64,000 nt of DNA. Source: Deltaproteobacteria bacterium. Its GTDB lineage: Bacteria > Lernaellota > Lernaellaia > JACKCT01. The DNA is taken from NCBI GenBank assembly GCA_027493875.1, contig JAOSJX010000001.1, positions 62,001 through 126,000 on the forward strand, read 5' to 3'. This document shows positions 39,302-49,289 of the stretch, piece after piece (within the stretch, counting starts at the first letter, position 1; each line of letters opens with the position of its first letter). Position numbers and translations under genes: made by a program. The notes beneath the pieces were generated by a model, which had not been told where the DNA came from, made no database searches, and worked only from the letters and a program-made list of their open reading frames with translations.

Positions 39302-40230
39302 CATGTAGCCACATGATTTGAACCACCCGAAAGCGTCGTCGGCGGTGACGGTGCGGAGAGCTTCGCCGATGGCGCGGAAAAGTGCGTCGAGGGTTCGGGC
39401 TTTGACCTTGCGGAGATATGCTTTGATCTTGGACCACATCTTCTCGATGGGATTGAGATCGGGACTGTACGGCGGCAGGTAACGCACCTGCGCTCCGACC
39501 GCCTCGATGAGGTGCGTCACCGCCGGGCTCTTGTGTGGCGCGAGGTTGTCCATCACCACCACGTCGCCCGCCCGCAGCCTCGGTGCCAGGACATGCTCGA
39601 TGTACGTCTCGAATGCGGCGCCGTCGGTGGCCCCGTCGATGACCCAATCGACCGTTTGTCCGTTGAACCACAGCGCCGAGATCATGGTGGTCGTGTTCCA
39701 ATGCCCGTGCGGCGACGCATCCACCACGCGCCCTCCGTCGAAGGCGCGCCCGTAAAGCCGGGTCATGTTGGTCTTGGCGCCGCTCTCGTCCAGAAAAATC
39801 AGGTGCGACGAGTCGATCCCGTCCGTTTCTTGGCGCCAAGCCTTCCGCCGGGCTTGGACGTCGGGACGGTCCTGCTCACGGGCGCGGAGTGACTTTTTTT
39901 TCGGCGGCAGCCCAAACGGCCCAGCGCCCGATGAACGGCCATGATGCTGCCGTGGCCGCCCGTGGCTGCCAGCAGTTCTTCGAGCGTGGCGTCCGGGTTT
40001 TCGCAAACCGCCTTCTTCAAGGCTTCCAACCGCGGACCTTGATAAACAGCCTGCCGGCCGCCGCCATGCGGTTTCGGCGCGATCGACTCGCCCCGCCGCC
40101 GCCGGCCCAAGAGATTTCTCACGAATCCGTAGCTGACACCGAACCGGGCTGCGATGTCCCGCTTCGTCACCCCGCCGCGTTCGTAAGCCGCCACCACCTT
40201 CTCGCGTAGGTCCATCGAATAAGCGCTCAT
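39293..40230 (-). CDS. IS630-family transposase (two frames)
   Basis: DDE transposase. The first frame (from ATG 40230) encodes the helix-turn-helix part ([34 protein letters not shown]). The second encodes the catalytic core: first Asp in [13 protein letters not shown], second in [11 protein letters not shown], and Glu in [17 protein letters not shown]. The frames join at a GGG-A8 stretch near 39893-39905. IS630 elements often use programmed slippage on such an A run, but one missing G upstream would also give the family-like [11 protein letters not shown]. The two explanations cannot be separated here. Confidence 0.9.
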
Positions 40231-40256
40231 GTCTGACGTATCGGCATAGCCAACGC

Positions 40257-40272
40257 CAAACGTGAATTGCTC
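40257..40272. repeat. IS630 right terminal inverted repeat
   Basis: Inverted partner of 39286-39301, bordered outside by the duplicated TA at 40273-40274. Confidence 0.85.
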
Positions 40273-41416
40273 TAATTGCCGAAAGATGGGCGTAGCGGCT
40301 GGATAATCCGCCCTGATGCCGGATTTCCACCATGTTTCCGTAGCCGCCCGCCCGTCCGGCGCGTGTCACGGTCCCGTCCGCGACCGCCCAGACGCGCGTT
40401 CCGCGCGGCGCGCCGTAGTCCACGCCCGTATGCATGCGCCGGCGTTTCAGCATCGGATGAAAACGCATCCCGTATCCGCTTGTGACGCGAAGAACATCGA
40501 GCGGCGCGCGGAGGAGAAATTTTTTGAGCTTCTGCCCCTTGTCGTTATAGAAACCTTCGATGTCCGGGTTGTCGTGCTCGAACCAATACGCCCGAACGGC
40601 TCCCGTAACGCGGCCCGTGTATTCCGCGGCCTCGATCCGTCCGTAGTCCACGGATTTTCCCTTGTAGGTCACTCGCTCGAACAGAGCCCGGTACGTATCG
40701 TCCTTGCGGACGTCCTGAATAAAATCGATGTCGTATTCAAAAACGCGGACGAGGTTGCCCGCGAGTTTGGGAAGCTCGCCGCGTTCCAGTATCGATCCGA
40801 AGAAGGTGGCGTCGATGCGCCCTTCGGAAAACCACGGTTTCGGTTTCCGTCGGCAGGCGCTCAATCCGCGCTCCAAGCCGCCCGTCGTCCCCGGGTTCGA
40901 CGATATAGTTGGTCAGGAGATCGGTGGCATAGGTAAAACGGCGGAGCCGATTATCCGCATCGAGCCGGGCGGCGAAGGGCTCGCCGGGGCGACGGGTGCG
41001 AAAATCGAAGCTTTCGCTTTCTCCCAACGCACGCACGATCGCGCCGACGAGGTCCGATGGAAGCCCCCGCCGCCGTCATCGAGGCCGGAACCGTCATCCC
41101 CTTGAGAATGCTCCCGCGCACGACACGGTCGCCGGACGGAAGCTCCACCGCGGCGTCCGCGGGCGGAACGCCATCCGCCACCGCACGCCACGCGGCGAAT
41201 TCCGCGGCGGCCAGAACCGCGCCGACAACGATGAGAAACGCGACGCGCGCGCTGGACGGCCGGTTGCGCGTCGGCTTTTTTCTGGCGTTTTTCCCAGCCA
41301 AATCCGCGGCAGTTTAGTGGCGCGCGGCAACGGATGCAACGCACTGAACCACCAAACGGGCTTGAAGACGCGGCCTCGACGTGAGAACGTCGCGCCGTGC
41401 GTTCAGGAGACCGTGA

Positions 41417-42339
41417 ATGAAGATCGTTGTCGTCGGCGCGGGCGCGTTGGGCGGGCTTCTCGGAAGTTTTTTCATTCGAGGAGGACACCACGTGGCCTTT
41501 GTCGAAAAAGACGGGGCGATCGTCGACGCGGTGCGCGAGCGGGGTCTCGCCTATGAAGGCGGGTCCGGCGAGATACGCCACCCCGCCGCGATCGACGTTT
41601 CGCCGCCGAAAAATCTCCTCGCCGACGGGATATTTCTCTGCGTTCGCCATGGCGACGTCATGGGAGCGCTCGACGAGGTCGCCGGCGCCGTCAACGACAA
41701 GACGTCAATCCTCTCGTTCCAGGACGGCGTCGGGGCGGTGCCGCTCGTGACGGCGCGCTACGGACCTTCCCGCGCGTTCGCGGCGACGACGGATCTCGGC
41801 GCCACGCATCACGAGCCGGGACATATTTTGCATACGGGCTGGGGGAGACGATCATCGCGCCCGTCGCAAAAACGCGTTTCGACGCCGCCGCGGATCTCGC
41901 CGCCGCGTTCTCGCAGGCCGGGCTCAAAGCGCGCGCCGTTCCGGACGTGGCGGGCCTTGTCTGGACGCGAACGGCCGTGCTGTGCGGTCTGAACGCCGTG
42001 GCGACGCTTCTTCAATCGCGCAATATCCGCGTACTGCACGACCAAGACGCCTTGGGGTTGGCGTGCGAAGCGGTCACGGAGGCCGCGTCGGTCATTCGGT
42101 CCGCGGGCATCACGCTGCTGACGGATCACCCCGAACGGTTGGTCGGCGATTTCCTCGAACGGACCGCCGATCAATCGAGCGCCATGCTTCAGGCGATGCA
42201 GACCGGCCGCGCTTCCGAGATCGACGCGCAAAACGGCGCGGTCGTCGCGCTCGCCGAGGAATACGGATTGGACGCGCCGGTCAACCGGACGTTGCTTCGC
42301 CTTGGGCGCGCGTTGGAAGCGACGCTGCGCGCGGAATAA
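41417..42339 (+). CDS. Ketopantoate reductase-like protein (one frameshift)
   Basis: Member of the 2-dehydropantoate 2-reductase (ApbA/PanE) family, which reduces ketopantoate with NADPH for pantothenate and CoA synthesis. The cofactor motif is VVVGAGALGGLLG at the N-terminus, FLCVRHGDV resembles the conserved Lys region, and the helical C-terminal domain follows (GLVWTRTAVLCGLNAVATLL). One G is missing from a GGGGG run near 41842, restoring HTGWGETIIAPV. Several members of this family are not PanE, so the exact role is provisional. Confidence 0.8.
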
Positions 42340-42353
42340 AAGAGTTCGGGAAT

Positions 42354-42917
42354 CTATTTGAGGAGATCGAAAACGGCTTTGTGCTCTTCGGTCTTTGCGG
42401 CGCCGAGCATTTCGTAGAAAAACATTTCCATCGTCGCGATACCCGCCCCTTCGTCGCGCATGCGGTGCAATCCCAAATCGTGATCCATGCGGCGGCGGCT
42501 TCCGACGCAATCCGCGAGAACCACCATGTCGTAGTCTTCCGAACCCACGCCCACGAGCGCCGTCTGCAAAACGCAGATATGCGTCTCAATGCCGGCGAGG
42601 ACGACCGTGTCCGCGTCCACCGCGTCCAGGGCTTCGATGAATTCCGGAGCGCCGAAACACGAGAAGACGGTTTTGGTAATCGGCTGGTACGCCCCCGCGA
42701 GAACTTCCTGGAGCGCCGGCAGCGTGACCCCAAGGCCTTTCGGGTATTGTTCCGTCACGATCATGGGGATATTCAACCGCTGGCAGAAATTGACGAGTTT
42801 TTGCGCGTTGGTCAGCAGGGCTTCGTTGCCGTCGATGTGCGGAAAAAGCTTTTCCTGAATGTCCACCAAAACGACGACGACGTTGTCCCGCGGCAGCAGG
42901 CCTTCGAGTTCCACCAT
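42354..42917 (-). CDS. Isochorismatase-family hydrolase
   Basis: Cysteine hydrolase of the isochorismatase/nicotinamidase superfamily, about 187 aa. The catalytic triad can be seen: Asp in VLVDIQEKL, Lys in EQYPKGLG and nucleophile Cys in IETHICVLQ. It resembles the YcaC-like branch with unknown substrate. ATG 42917 (MVELEGLLPRDN) is preferred over a TTG at 42944. The frame is intact. It converges with the reductase gene, leaving a 14-bp gap. Confidence 0.85.
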   Translation of the reverse strand: MVELEGLLPRDNVVVVLVDIQEKLFPHIDGNEALLTNAQKLVNFCQRLNIPMIVTEQYPKGLGVTLPALQEVLAGAYQPITKTVFSCFGAPEFIEALDAVDADTVVLAGIETHICVLQTALVGVGSEDYDMVVLADCVGSRRRMDHDLGLHRMRDEGAGIATMEMFFYEMLGAAKTEEHKAVFDLLK

Positions 42918-42995
42918 GTTTGAAACCCCACGAGGAATTACCAAGGCGATATTAACAGATGCGCTCCCTCGCGCAAGACGCGGACGATTTCATTC

Positions 42996-43694
42996 TTACT
43001 GTGCGGGATCGCCGTGACGAAAGCTCCGGGCAAGAAATTCCGCCGCGGGGGCCACCTTGGAATAGAGCGTGATGTGATCCGCCCCACGAACGGTCATCGC
43101 CTCGGCGGTGACGCCGGACGCGCGCAAGGTCTCCGCGAGTCGTTCGGCTTTTTTCGGACCGAAACCCCGATCGCGCTCGCCGGCGAGCAGAAAGAAAGAA
43201 ACCGATGTGGGAATGTTTCGCTCGCCGTGAATCCGGCCGCCGCCGATCGCGACGCACGCCCGAAAACGGTCCGGATGGCGAACGGCCATGCGAAACGCCA
43301 TACCGGCGCCCGAACTATAGCCGGCGATCGCCGTGCGGGAATCGTCGACGTCGTATTTGGCACGCACCTCGTCGAGAATCGCCAGCAACGCGTCCTCGTC
43401 TTTTCCCGCCCGCCACGTGGACGTCCCGCTACGATTCGGGGCCTGCGGTGCGACGACAATGACGTCGCTCAGCGTCTTTTCCCAACCCCAAAGACGGGCC
43501 ACCGATTGCGCGTCGCCGCCCGCGCCGTGCAGCGCGAGCAACAGCGGTGCGGGGCCCGATCCGTTCGCCGGAACGTGAACCGCGTACCGCCACGCCGGAA
43601 CGCCTTTCAGCGTCACCCAATCGCTACCAGAAACTTGCGGTGCTCCGCACGCCACCAAAGCGACCGCGATCGCCGCAACGATCGTCGTTCTCAC
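42996..43694 (-). CDS. Secreted esterase, PHB-depolymerase/LpqC-like lipoprotein
   Basis: About 232 aa. The signal peptide ends in ALVACGAPQ, a good lipobox. The alpha/beta-hydrolase core has the oxyanion block LLLALHGAGGDAQS and the nucleophile in GYSSGAGMAF; the His is probably in VRGADHITLY. It resembles polyhydroxyalkanoate-depolymerase or feruloyl-esterase-like lipoproteins. I choose GTG 43694 with GGAG five bases upstream; GTG 43700 is possible. The start overlaps the end of mutY by a few bases or lies beside it. Confidence 0.75.
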   Translation of the reverse strand: MRTTIVAAIAVALVACGAPQVSGSDWVTLKGVPAWRYAVHVPANGSGPAPLLLALHGAGGDAQSVARLWGWEKTLSDVIVVAPQAPNRSGTSTWRAGKDEDALLAILDEVRAKYDVDDSRTAIAGYSSGAGMAFRMAVRHPDRFRACVAIGGGRIHGERNIPTSVSFFLLAGERDRGFGPKKAERLAETLRASGVTAEAMTVRGADHITLYSKVAPAAEFLARSFRHGDPAQ

Positions 43695-43696
43695 GA

Positions 43697-44776
43697 TCAC
43701 TCCTTTCCCGTCCGCCGACGCTCGAAAAAATGCGACCAGATCCGCGCATTCGCCGCCGGTTGCGCGTAGCGCCGGACCCGGCCGAGCGGTACGAAGCGCC
43801 GGTCGTTTCCGTTTGGTGCCCGCCCGCGGCCGGAAACGACGAACGGGTGCAGGGTCACAGCGAAGCGCGTGTACGAATGGCGCACCGTCGGCAGCGTCTC
43901 GACGATGCGGACCTTTCGCCCGACTTCTTCTTGAAACTCGCGCACCACCGCCCGCTCCGGTTTTTCTCCGTGCTCGACCTTACCGCCGGGCAGCTCCCAC
44001 AAACCCGCGAACATCCCGTCCTCGGACCGTTTTTGAAGATACACGCGGTCGCCGCGAATCCATAGTCCCACCGCCACGTCGATGGTATCGCGCGTCGGTT
44101 TCTTTTCCTCGGGAAGGCGTTCCGGGGTCCCCACGATCCGCGCCTCGCATCCCTCCGCAATGGGACAGATACCGCATCGCGGCTCCTTGATTCGGCACAC
44201 TTCGCGCGCAAGGTGCATAATCGCGGGAACACTGTCCCGCGCGTGCGTTTTGGAGATAAGAACGAGCCCTCTCGCGCGCATGGCGCGTTCGGCTTTCGCC
44301 GTGGACGCGGAACCGCGCATCCCCAGATACCGAAACAAAACACGCCGCGTGAGGCCGTCGATGGCGACGGTGCGGCGGTTGAAAGCGATTGCGGTGATCG
44401 CCGCCGCCGTGTACGCGCCGATACCGGGAAGCGCCCGCCATCCGTCCTCCGTGGAAGGAAGCGCGCCGGCATTTTCCGTCACGACGAATTGCGCCGCGCG
44501 GTGCAAATTCACGGCGCGCCGATAATACCCCAGCCCCTCCCACAAACGCATAACGCGGTCCCGCGTCGCTTTCGCCAGCGCGTGAACGTCGGGTAACGCG
44601 CACATCCACCGCTCGTAATACGGCGCCACCACGTCGACCGTCGTTTGCTGCAGCATGATTTCGGAGACCCACACGGCATAGGGATCGCGCGTGCCGTGCC
44701 ACGGAAAGGGCCGCGCGCGCGGACGCCACCAACGCACGAGAGCCCGTGCGGGATCAGGCTCCCGCCGCGGCTTCAT
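43697..44776 (-). CDS. mutY: A/G-specific adenine DNA glycosylase MutY
   Basis: Base-excision repair enzyme that removes adenine mispaired with 8-oxoguanine. The N-terminal helix-hairpin-helix domain has EIMLQQTTVDVVAPYYERW, ALPGIGAYTAAAI and catalytic Asp in TVAIDGLTRRVL. The 4Fe-4S loop is CRIKEPRCGICPIAEGC. A C-terminal NUDIX-like 8-oxoG sensor domain follows (GLWELPGGKVEHGE). 359 aa with an intact frame. It overlaps the 3' end of lysC by 23 bp. Confidence 0.95.
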   Translation of the reverse strand: MKPRREPDPARALVRWWRPRARPFPWHGTRDPYAVWVSEIMLQQTTVDVVAPYYERWMCALPDVHALAKATRDRVMRLWEGLGYYRRAVNLHRAAQFVVTENAGALPSTEDGWRALPGIGAYTAAAITAIAFNRRTVAIDGLTRRVLFRYLGMRGSASTAKAERAMRARGLVLISKTHARDSVPAIMHLAREVCRIKEPRCGICPIAEGCEARIVGTPERLPEEKKPTRDTIDVAVGLWIRGDRVYLQKRSEDGMFAGLWELPGGKVEHGEKPERAVVREFQEEVGRKVRIVETLPTVRHSYTRFAVTLHPFVVSGRGRAPNGNDRRFVPLGRVRRYAQPAANARIWSHFFERRRTGKE

Positions 44777-46009
44777 CGTGAACGAAGGCGTTGGGGTCCT
44801 TATCCAGACCGAAAGCGTCGTGAATGATGCGGATCGCGTCCTGAAGCCGGTCTTCCTCGATCACACACGTCACCTTGATTTCGCTGGTGGAGACCATCTC
44901 GATGTTGATCCCGGAATCCGCCAGCGCCTTGAAAAGGCGCGACGCGATGTTGGCGTGCGTGCGCATGCCGAGGCCGACGACGGACACTTTGGCGATGCGC
45001 TTGTCCTCTTCGAGCGCCACCGGATTCAGATCGCCCGCGATGCGCCGGCAGATCGCCATGGCGGCGCCCAGATCCTTGCGCGACACGGTAAAGCTCATGT
45101 CGGTGAACCCGTCGGTGCTGGAGTTCTGGATGATGAGATCCACGTTGATGCCGGCGCTTCCGATCGGCTCGAAAATCGCCGCGGCCACGCCCGGCCGGTC
45201 GGGCACGCCGATGAAGCGGATGCGCGCGGCGTCTTTCTCATAGGTTATTCCTCGAACGACAACTTTCTCCATATCGGGCCTCGCGGGGACGATCATCGTC
45301 CCGGGGTGATCGTTAAAGCTCGACCGCACCAGGACCGGCACATTGTACACGGACGCGAAGAGCATCGCCCGCCCGTGCATCACCTTCGCGCCGAGCGATG
45401 CCATTTCGAGCATTTCCTCGTAGCTGATTTCGTCGATCTTGCGCGCACGGTCATACATGTTGGGATCGGTCGTGTAGATGCCGTCCACGTCGGTGCAGAT
45501 TTCGCATAAGTCCGCGTGAATCGCCGCGGCGAGCGCCACCGCCGTCGTGTCCGACCCGCCGCGGCCCAGCGTCGTCAGATTGCCTTCCTCGTCGATCCCC
45601 TGAAATCCGGCGACCACGGCGATGACGCCCTTGTCGAGCGTCTCGATCAGCGACCCGACGTTAATGTCGCGGATGCGCGCGTTGGAAAAATCGGAATCCG
45701 TCTTGATGCGGATCTGGTGGCCCAGAAAACTCCGCGCGCGCCGTCCGAGTTTTTCGATCGCCATCGACAGCAGCGCGATGCTGACCTGTTCGCCGGTATT
45801 GAGCAAAACGTCCACTTCGCGGCGCGGCGGCGGATCGCACATCTCGTGCGCCAATTTGAGCAGCCGATCCGTTTCCCCGACATCGCCGAGACGGTGACGA
45901 CGACCTTGTCGCCGCGGTCGTGCGCCTCGACCACGCGCCGCGCGACGTTGCGAATCCGCTCCGCCGTCCCGACGCTCGTCCCGCCGTATTTTTGAACAAT
46001 GAGGGCCAT
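44754..46009 (-). CDS. lysC: Aspartate kinase (one frameshift)
   Basis: First enzyme of the aspartate pathway to Lys, Thr, Met and diaminopimelate. The kinase domain begins [14 protein letters not shown] and has [19 protein letters not shown] and [12 protein letters not shown]. Two ACT domains follow ([19 protein letters not shown] and [20 protein letters not shown]), where amino acids inhibit. One G must be added to a GGGG run near 45886 to restore [16 protein letters not shown]. As given, the downstream part is accidentally in frame with the preceding tsaE gene. Length about 417 aa when corrected. Confidence 0.93.
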
Positions 46010-46496
46010 GGGTCATACCGTTTCCAGAAAAAATCCCCGGGCGCGCAGGGGCCGATATATAGGACGTTTCGGCCGCCTTTTCAAACGTCACCACGGCCTC
46101 GCGTTCGGATTCGCCGGTCACGCCGAGATCGATACCGACCGTCGCCGGCACAAGCCCCGGAAGACGGTCCGCCCACTCCACCGCGCACCACGCGCCGGCC
46201 GCAAAGACCTCCGGCAACCCGATGCCCTCGGCGTCGCCTTCGGTTTCGAGACGATAGAGATCGACATGCACGAGACGCGCCGCGCCGTGATACTCCGCGA
46301 TCATCGTAAACGTCGGGCTGGAGACGTCGTCCGGATCAATCGACAATCCTTCGGCGATGCCTTTGACAAGCCGCGTTTTGCCCGCGCCGAGCACGCCGGT
46401 CAACGCCGCGATCGTTCCCGGCGGCAAAATCTCCGCCAGGGCGCGTCCGAACGCGCGCGTCTCCTCCTCGGAACGCAGCCGTACGCGCGCGGTCAT
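46010..46496 (-). CDS. tsaE: tRNA threonylcarbamoyladenosine synthesis ATPase TsaE (3' end uncertain)
   Basis: ATPase that works with TsaB and TsaD to make t6A in tRNA. It has Walker A in [25 protein letters not shown] and [11 protein letters not shown] 46496 overlaps the nnr stop. No stop is found in this frame before lysC: after [14 protein letters not shown] the frame runs on into lysC. Either a one-base error hides the true stop near 46070, or the genes overlap. I give the end as the base before lysC for lack of better evidence. Confidence 0.82.
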
Positions 46497-48128
46497 TCGT
46501 CGTCGGAATCGCCGGCCGGGGTTGCGTCGTCCTCGTCGAAGTCGAATTCGTCGGGCGGCGCGTCGGGCGGGAAATAAATCTCGCTCAATTCCTTCACGGC
46601 CCCCGGCACGTGTTCGAGAATGTCCGACGCCGTCACGCCCTTCTCGCCGAGCCGCGCGGTCGCGTGGTCGCCGGCCAGACCGTGAAGATAGGTTCCGGCC
46701 AGCGTCGCTTCGAGCACCGAGCCCGCCTGCGGCACGAGGCCGGCGATGACGCCGGTGAGCACGTCGCCCGACCCCGCCGTCGCCATGCCGGGGTTGCCGG
46801 TGGGGTTGATCCAAACGCGGCCGTCCGGCGCGGCGACCACGGTGCGCGCCCCCTTGAGCACAACGTGTACTTGATGCGTTTCCGCGAAACGCCGTGCCAC
46901 GCCGACGCGGTCGCTCATCACGTCTTTGGTGGACAAGCCGGCGAGGCGCGACATCTCGCCGGGATGCGGAGTAATGACGATCTCCGCGCTGCACTTGCGA
47001 AAAACGTCCGTGCGGCCGACGAGATTATTCAACCCGTCCGCGTCGATCACGACGGGAACGCCGACCGACGGAAGCAACTCCGTCAAAAGACGCGCCGCGT
47101 CCTCGCTGACCCCCATGCCCGGCCCAAGGGCCAAGACCGACTTCCCGTCGAGCAACTCTTTGATCGTCGGCAGCGCCGACACGCCGAGACCCGCCTCCTC
47201 CGTTTCCCGGAAGAGGCCGCGTCATAACATCCGTCAGCTTCGCCTCCATGGCCAGATTCAAACTGCCGGGAACGGCCAGCGTCGCCAGCCCCGCCCCGGC
47301 GCGCAGCGCCGCCAGCGACGAGAGCGCCGGGGCGCCGGTCATCCCCGGATGACCGCCGACGACGAGCACGTGTCCGAAATTTCCCTTGTGAGCGGCCGCT
47401 TCGCGCGGCTTCAATACCGGAAAAAAATCCTCCCCGTCGAGGACGAACGAGGTGATCGGAATCTCTTCCTCGAGATCGTAGGGAATCGAAATGTCGATCA
47501 CAACGACGTCGCCGCAATAGAGGTAACCCGGATGCGTGAATTGCCCGATTTTCCCATAGGCGAACGTCGCGGTGGCCTCGGCGAAAACGCACGCGCCGAG
47601 CGGTTGTCCCGTGTCGGCATCGAGGCCCGACGGAATATCCACCGACACCACCGTCGTCTGCGCCTCGTTGATCGCTTCGATGATGGATCGGTGCAGGCCC
47701 GTCACCTCGCGCGAGAGGCCCGTGCCGAAAATCGCGTCGACCACGACGCCCGCCTCCACGAGATCCTGCGCGAGAATCTCGCGTTCCTCGTCATCCTCCA
47801 CTTCGGTGATCGGAATGCCCAGGCGCTCGATGATTTCGAGATTCGTCGCGGCGTCGCCCTTGATGCCTGCGCGCTCGCCGATCAGGTAGACCTCGACTTC
47901 GAATCCGCTGTTCCACAAATGCCGCGCGACGACAAAGCCGTCACCGCCGTTGTTGCCCGTCCCCGCGACAACGACGACGCCCTGCGCGGCTTCCCGCTCA
48001 AAGCGCTCGATGATGAGTCCCGCCGTGCCCGCGCCCGCGTTCTCCATCAGCACGACGCCGGGCAATCCCAAGTCGCGGATCGTCCGTTCGTCCATCTCGC
48101 GCATCTGCGCGGCGGTCACCAGCCTCAA
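46493..48128 (-). CDS. nnr: Bifunctional NAD(P)HX epimerase/dehydratase (one frameshift)
   Basis: Repairs hydrated NAD(P)H. The N-terminal YjeF epimerase half has [20 protein letters not shown] and [16 protein letters not shown]; the C-terminal ribokinase-like dehydratase half has [16 protein letters not shown] and [19 protein letters not shown]. Removing one G near 47212 joins [15 protein letters not shown]. An acidic tail ([19 protein letters not shown]) is an odd addition to the usual end. It overlaps acpS at its start and tsaE at its end (ATGA type). Confidence 0.92.
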
Positions 48129-48487
48129 CGGGCCACCTCCTCGACGACGGCCACGGCGGCGGCGATGTCGCCACGCACGTCCGTGTCCAGATGAATCCGA
48201 GGCGCGGCGCTCGCCAGTTCCGGCGAGAGGCTCACGCGGGGGCGGCCCGCGCCGTTATCCAAAATTTGAATGTCGCGCAACGGCTGGTCGAACAGGCCGC
48301 GCCTCATCGCTTTCACCACCGCCTCTTTGGCCGCGAACGTTCGCGCGAGAGCCCGCGCGTCAACGGTCGTCATGCGTTTCCGCTCGTCCGGCCCCAGAAC
48401 GCGCGCGACAAAAGCGCGCCCGTGCCGGGTCAGGATCGCCGCAATGCGGGAGACCGCGACCATGTCCGTGCCGATGCCCCTGATCAT
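48125..48487 (-). CDS. acpS: Holo-[acyl-carrier-protein] synthase
   Basis: Transfers phosphopantetheine from CoA to acyl carrier protein. The 120-aa product has the two signature stretches: [12 protein letters not shown] with the magnesium-binding Asp, and [15 protein letters not shown] with the Glu-Lys of the active site. The frame is intact. It overlaps pdxJ by 4 bp at the start and nnr by 4 bp at the end. Confidence 0.95.
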   Translation of the reverse strand: MIRGIGTDMVAVSRIAAILTRHGRAFVARVLGPDERKRMTTVDARALARTFAAKEAVVKAMRRGLFDQPLRDIQILDNGAGRPRVSLSPELASAAPRIHLDTDVRGDIAAAVAVVEEVAR

Positions 48488-49221
48488 GCCGCCGGCGGCT
48501 CTCCCAGCCGGATCGCCTCGATCATTTCGCGGACGGCGCGCTCCATCCCCACCAACACGGCGCGCGCGATGACGGCGTGGCCGATATTAAGCTCCGTGAC
48601 CTGCGGGATCGCGGCGATCGGCCCGACGTTCTTGTAATCGAGCGCGTGTCCCGCCGCGATGCGCATTTTCAGTTTCTCGGCCAGGCGCACGGCATCCATG
48701 ACCTGGCCGTATTCCTTGCGCCGCGTATCGGCGTTCGGCGCCTCGACGTACCGCGTCGTGTTGATCTCGATCATCTTGATGCCGATCTCGTGCGCCGCCT
48801 TGATCTGATCGATGCTCGGATCGATGAAGACGCTGATGCGGATGTCGCGCTCGCCCAGCAGGTTGACCGCGTTCGTGATCGCGTCGCGGTTGTGCGTGAC
48901 TGACAGACCGCCCTCGGTCGTCAGCTCTTCCGGCCGCTCCGGGACGAGCGTCACGATGTCAGGTCCGACTTCCATCGCCACCCCCAGCGGGTCCTGCGCC
49001 GTGGAAACTTCGAGATTCAGCTTCGTGCGCACCGTCTGGCGCAGAATCCGCAAATCGCGCTCCTGTATATGCCGGCGATCGATCCGCAGATGGCACGTGA
49101 TGCCGTCCGCGCCCGCCAACTCCGCCAGCGCGGCGGCCCAGACGGGATCGGGGTAGTCCGCTTTGCGCGCTTGCCGGATCGTCGCGACGTGATCGATGTT
49201 AACGTTGAGTTCCGTCATCAA
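48484..49221 (-). CDS. pdxJ: Pyridoxine 5'-phosphate synthase
   Basis: Condenses 1-deoxyxylulose-5-phosphate with aminoacetone phosphate to form vitamin B6 phosphate. Family motifs are LNVNIDHVATIRQARKADYP at the N-terminus, GADGITCHLRIDRRHIQERD, TKLNLE and the late AAGHALDYKNVGPI. 245 aa with an intact frame. It lies downstream of the HD-GYP gene after 68 bp and is coupled to acpS. Confidence 0.96.
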   Translation of the reverse strand: MMTELNVNIDHVATIRQARKADYPDPVWAAALAELAGADGITCHLRIDRRHIQERDLRILRQTVRTKLNLEVSTAQDPLGVAMEVGPDIVTLVPERPEELTTEGGLSVTHNRDAITNAVNLLGERDIRISVFIDPSIDQIKAAHEIGIKMIEINTTRYVEAPNADTRRKEYGQVMDAVRLAEKLKMRIAAGHALDYKNVGPIAAIPQVTELNIGHAVIARAVLVGMERAVREMIEAIRLGEPPAA

Positions 49222-49289
49222 TAATCGTCTCCTCCCCGCGCGCCGCCGGGCGCGGCGCGGTGTCCATCATCATCCCTTCAAGGTCGCTG

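Larger units (their letters stand above)
39286..40272 (-). mobile_element. IS630-family insertion sequence, 987 bp
   Basis: A complete element flanked by a duplicated TA (39284-39285 and 40273-40274), the target preference of IS630/Tc1-mariner elements. Terminal inverted repeats are GAGCACTTCACGGTTG on the left and GAGCAATTCACGTTTG on the right, matching at 14 of 16. It contains one transposase gene. It sits inside the M23 peptidase gene and creates an accidental in-frame fusion with its upstream part. Confidence 0.93.
39009..41301 (-). pseudogene. M23 peptidoglycan endopeptidase gene split by an IS630 element
   Basis: Envelope zinc endopeptidase of the MepM/NlpD fold. The N-terminus has a membrane anchor (VAFLIVVGAVLAAAEFAAW). 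The peptidase domain has zinc ligands in [20 protein letters not shown] and TGPHLHFEL. The domain is cut between YAHLSAI and NVRSGQRVRQRQV by the element at 39286-40272, which duplicated a TA. Removing the element and one TA restores a continuous frame through HLSAINVRSGQ exactly. Additional one-base breaks near 41050 and 40850 resemble sequencing errors. Because the zinc ligands are separated, the protein is presumably inactive in this strain. Confidence 0.85.

Noticed and set aside
39293-40876. 527-codon frame fusing M23 peptidase and transposase sequence
   Set aside because: Explained by the IS630 insertion; the TA duplication and restored peptidase frame show it is accidental.
44754-46994. 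746-codon minus-strand frame spanning nnr, tsaE and lysC
   Set aside because: It joins unrelated genes because of a one-base loss in lysC; the parts match TsaE and aspartate kinase separately.
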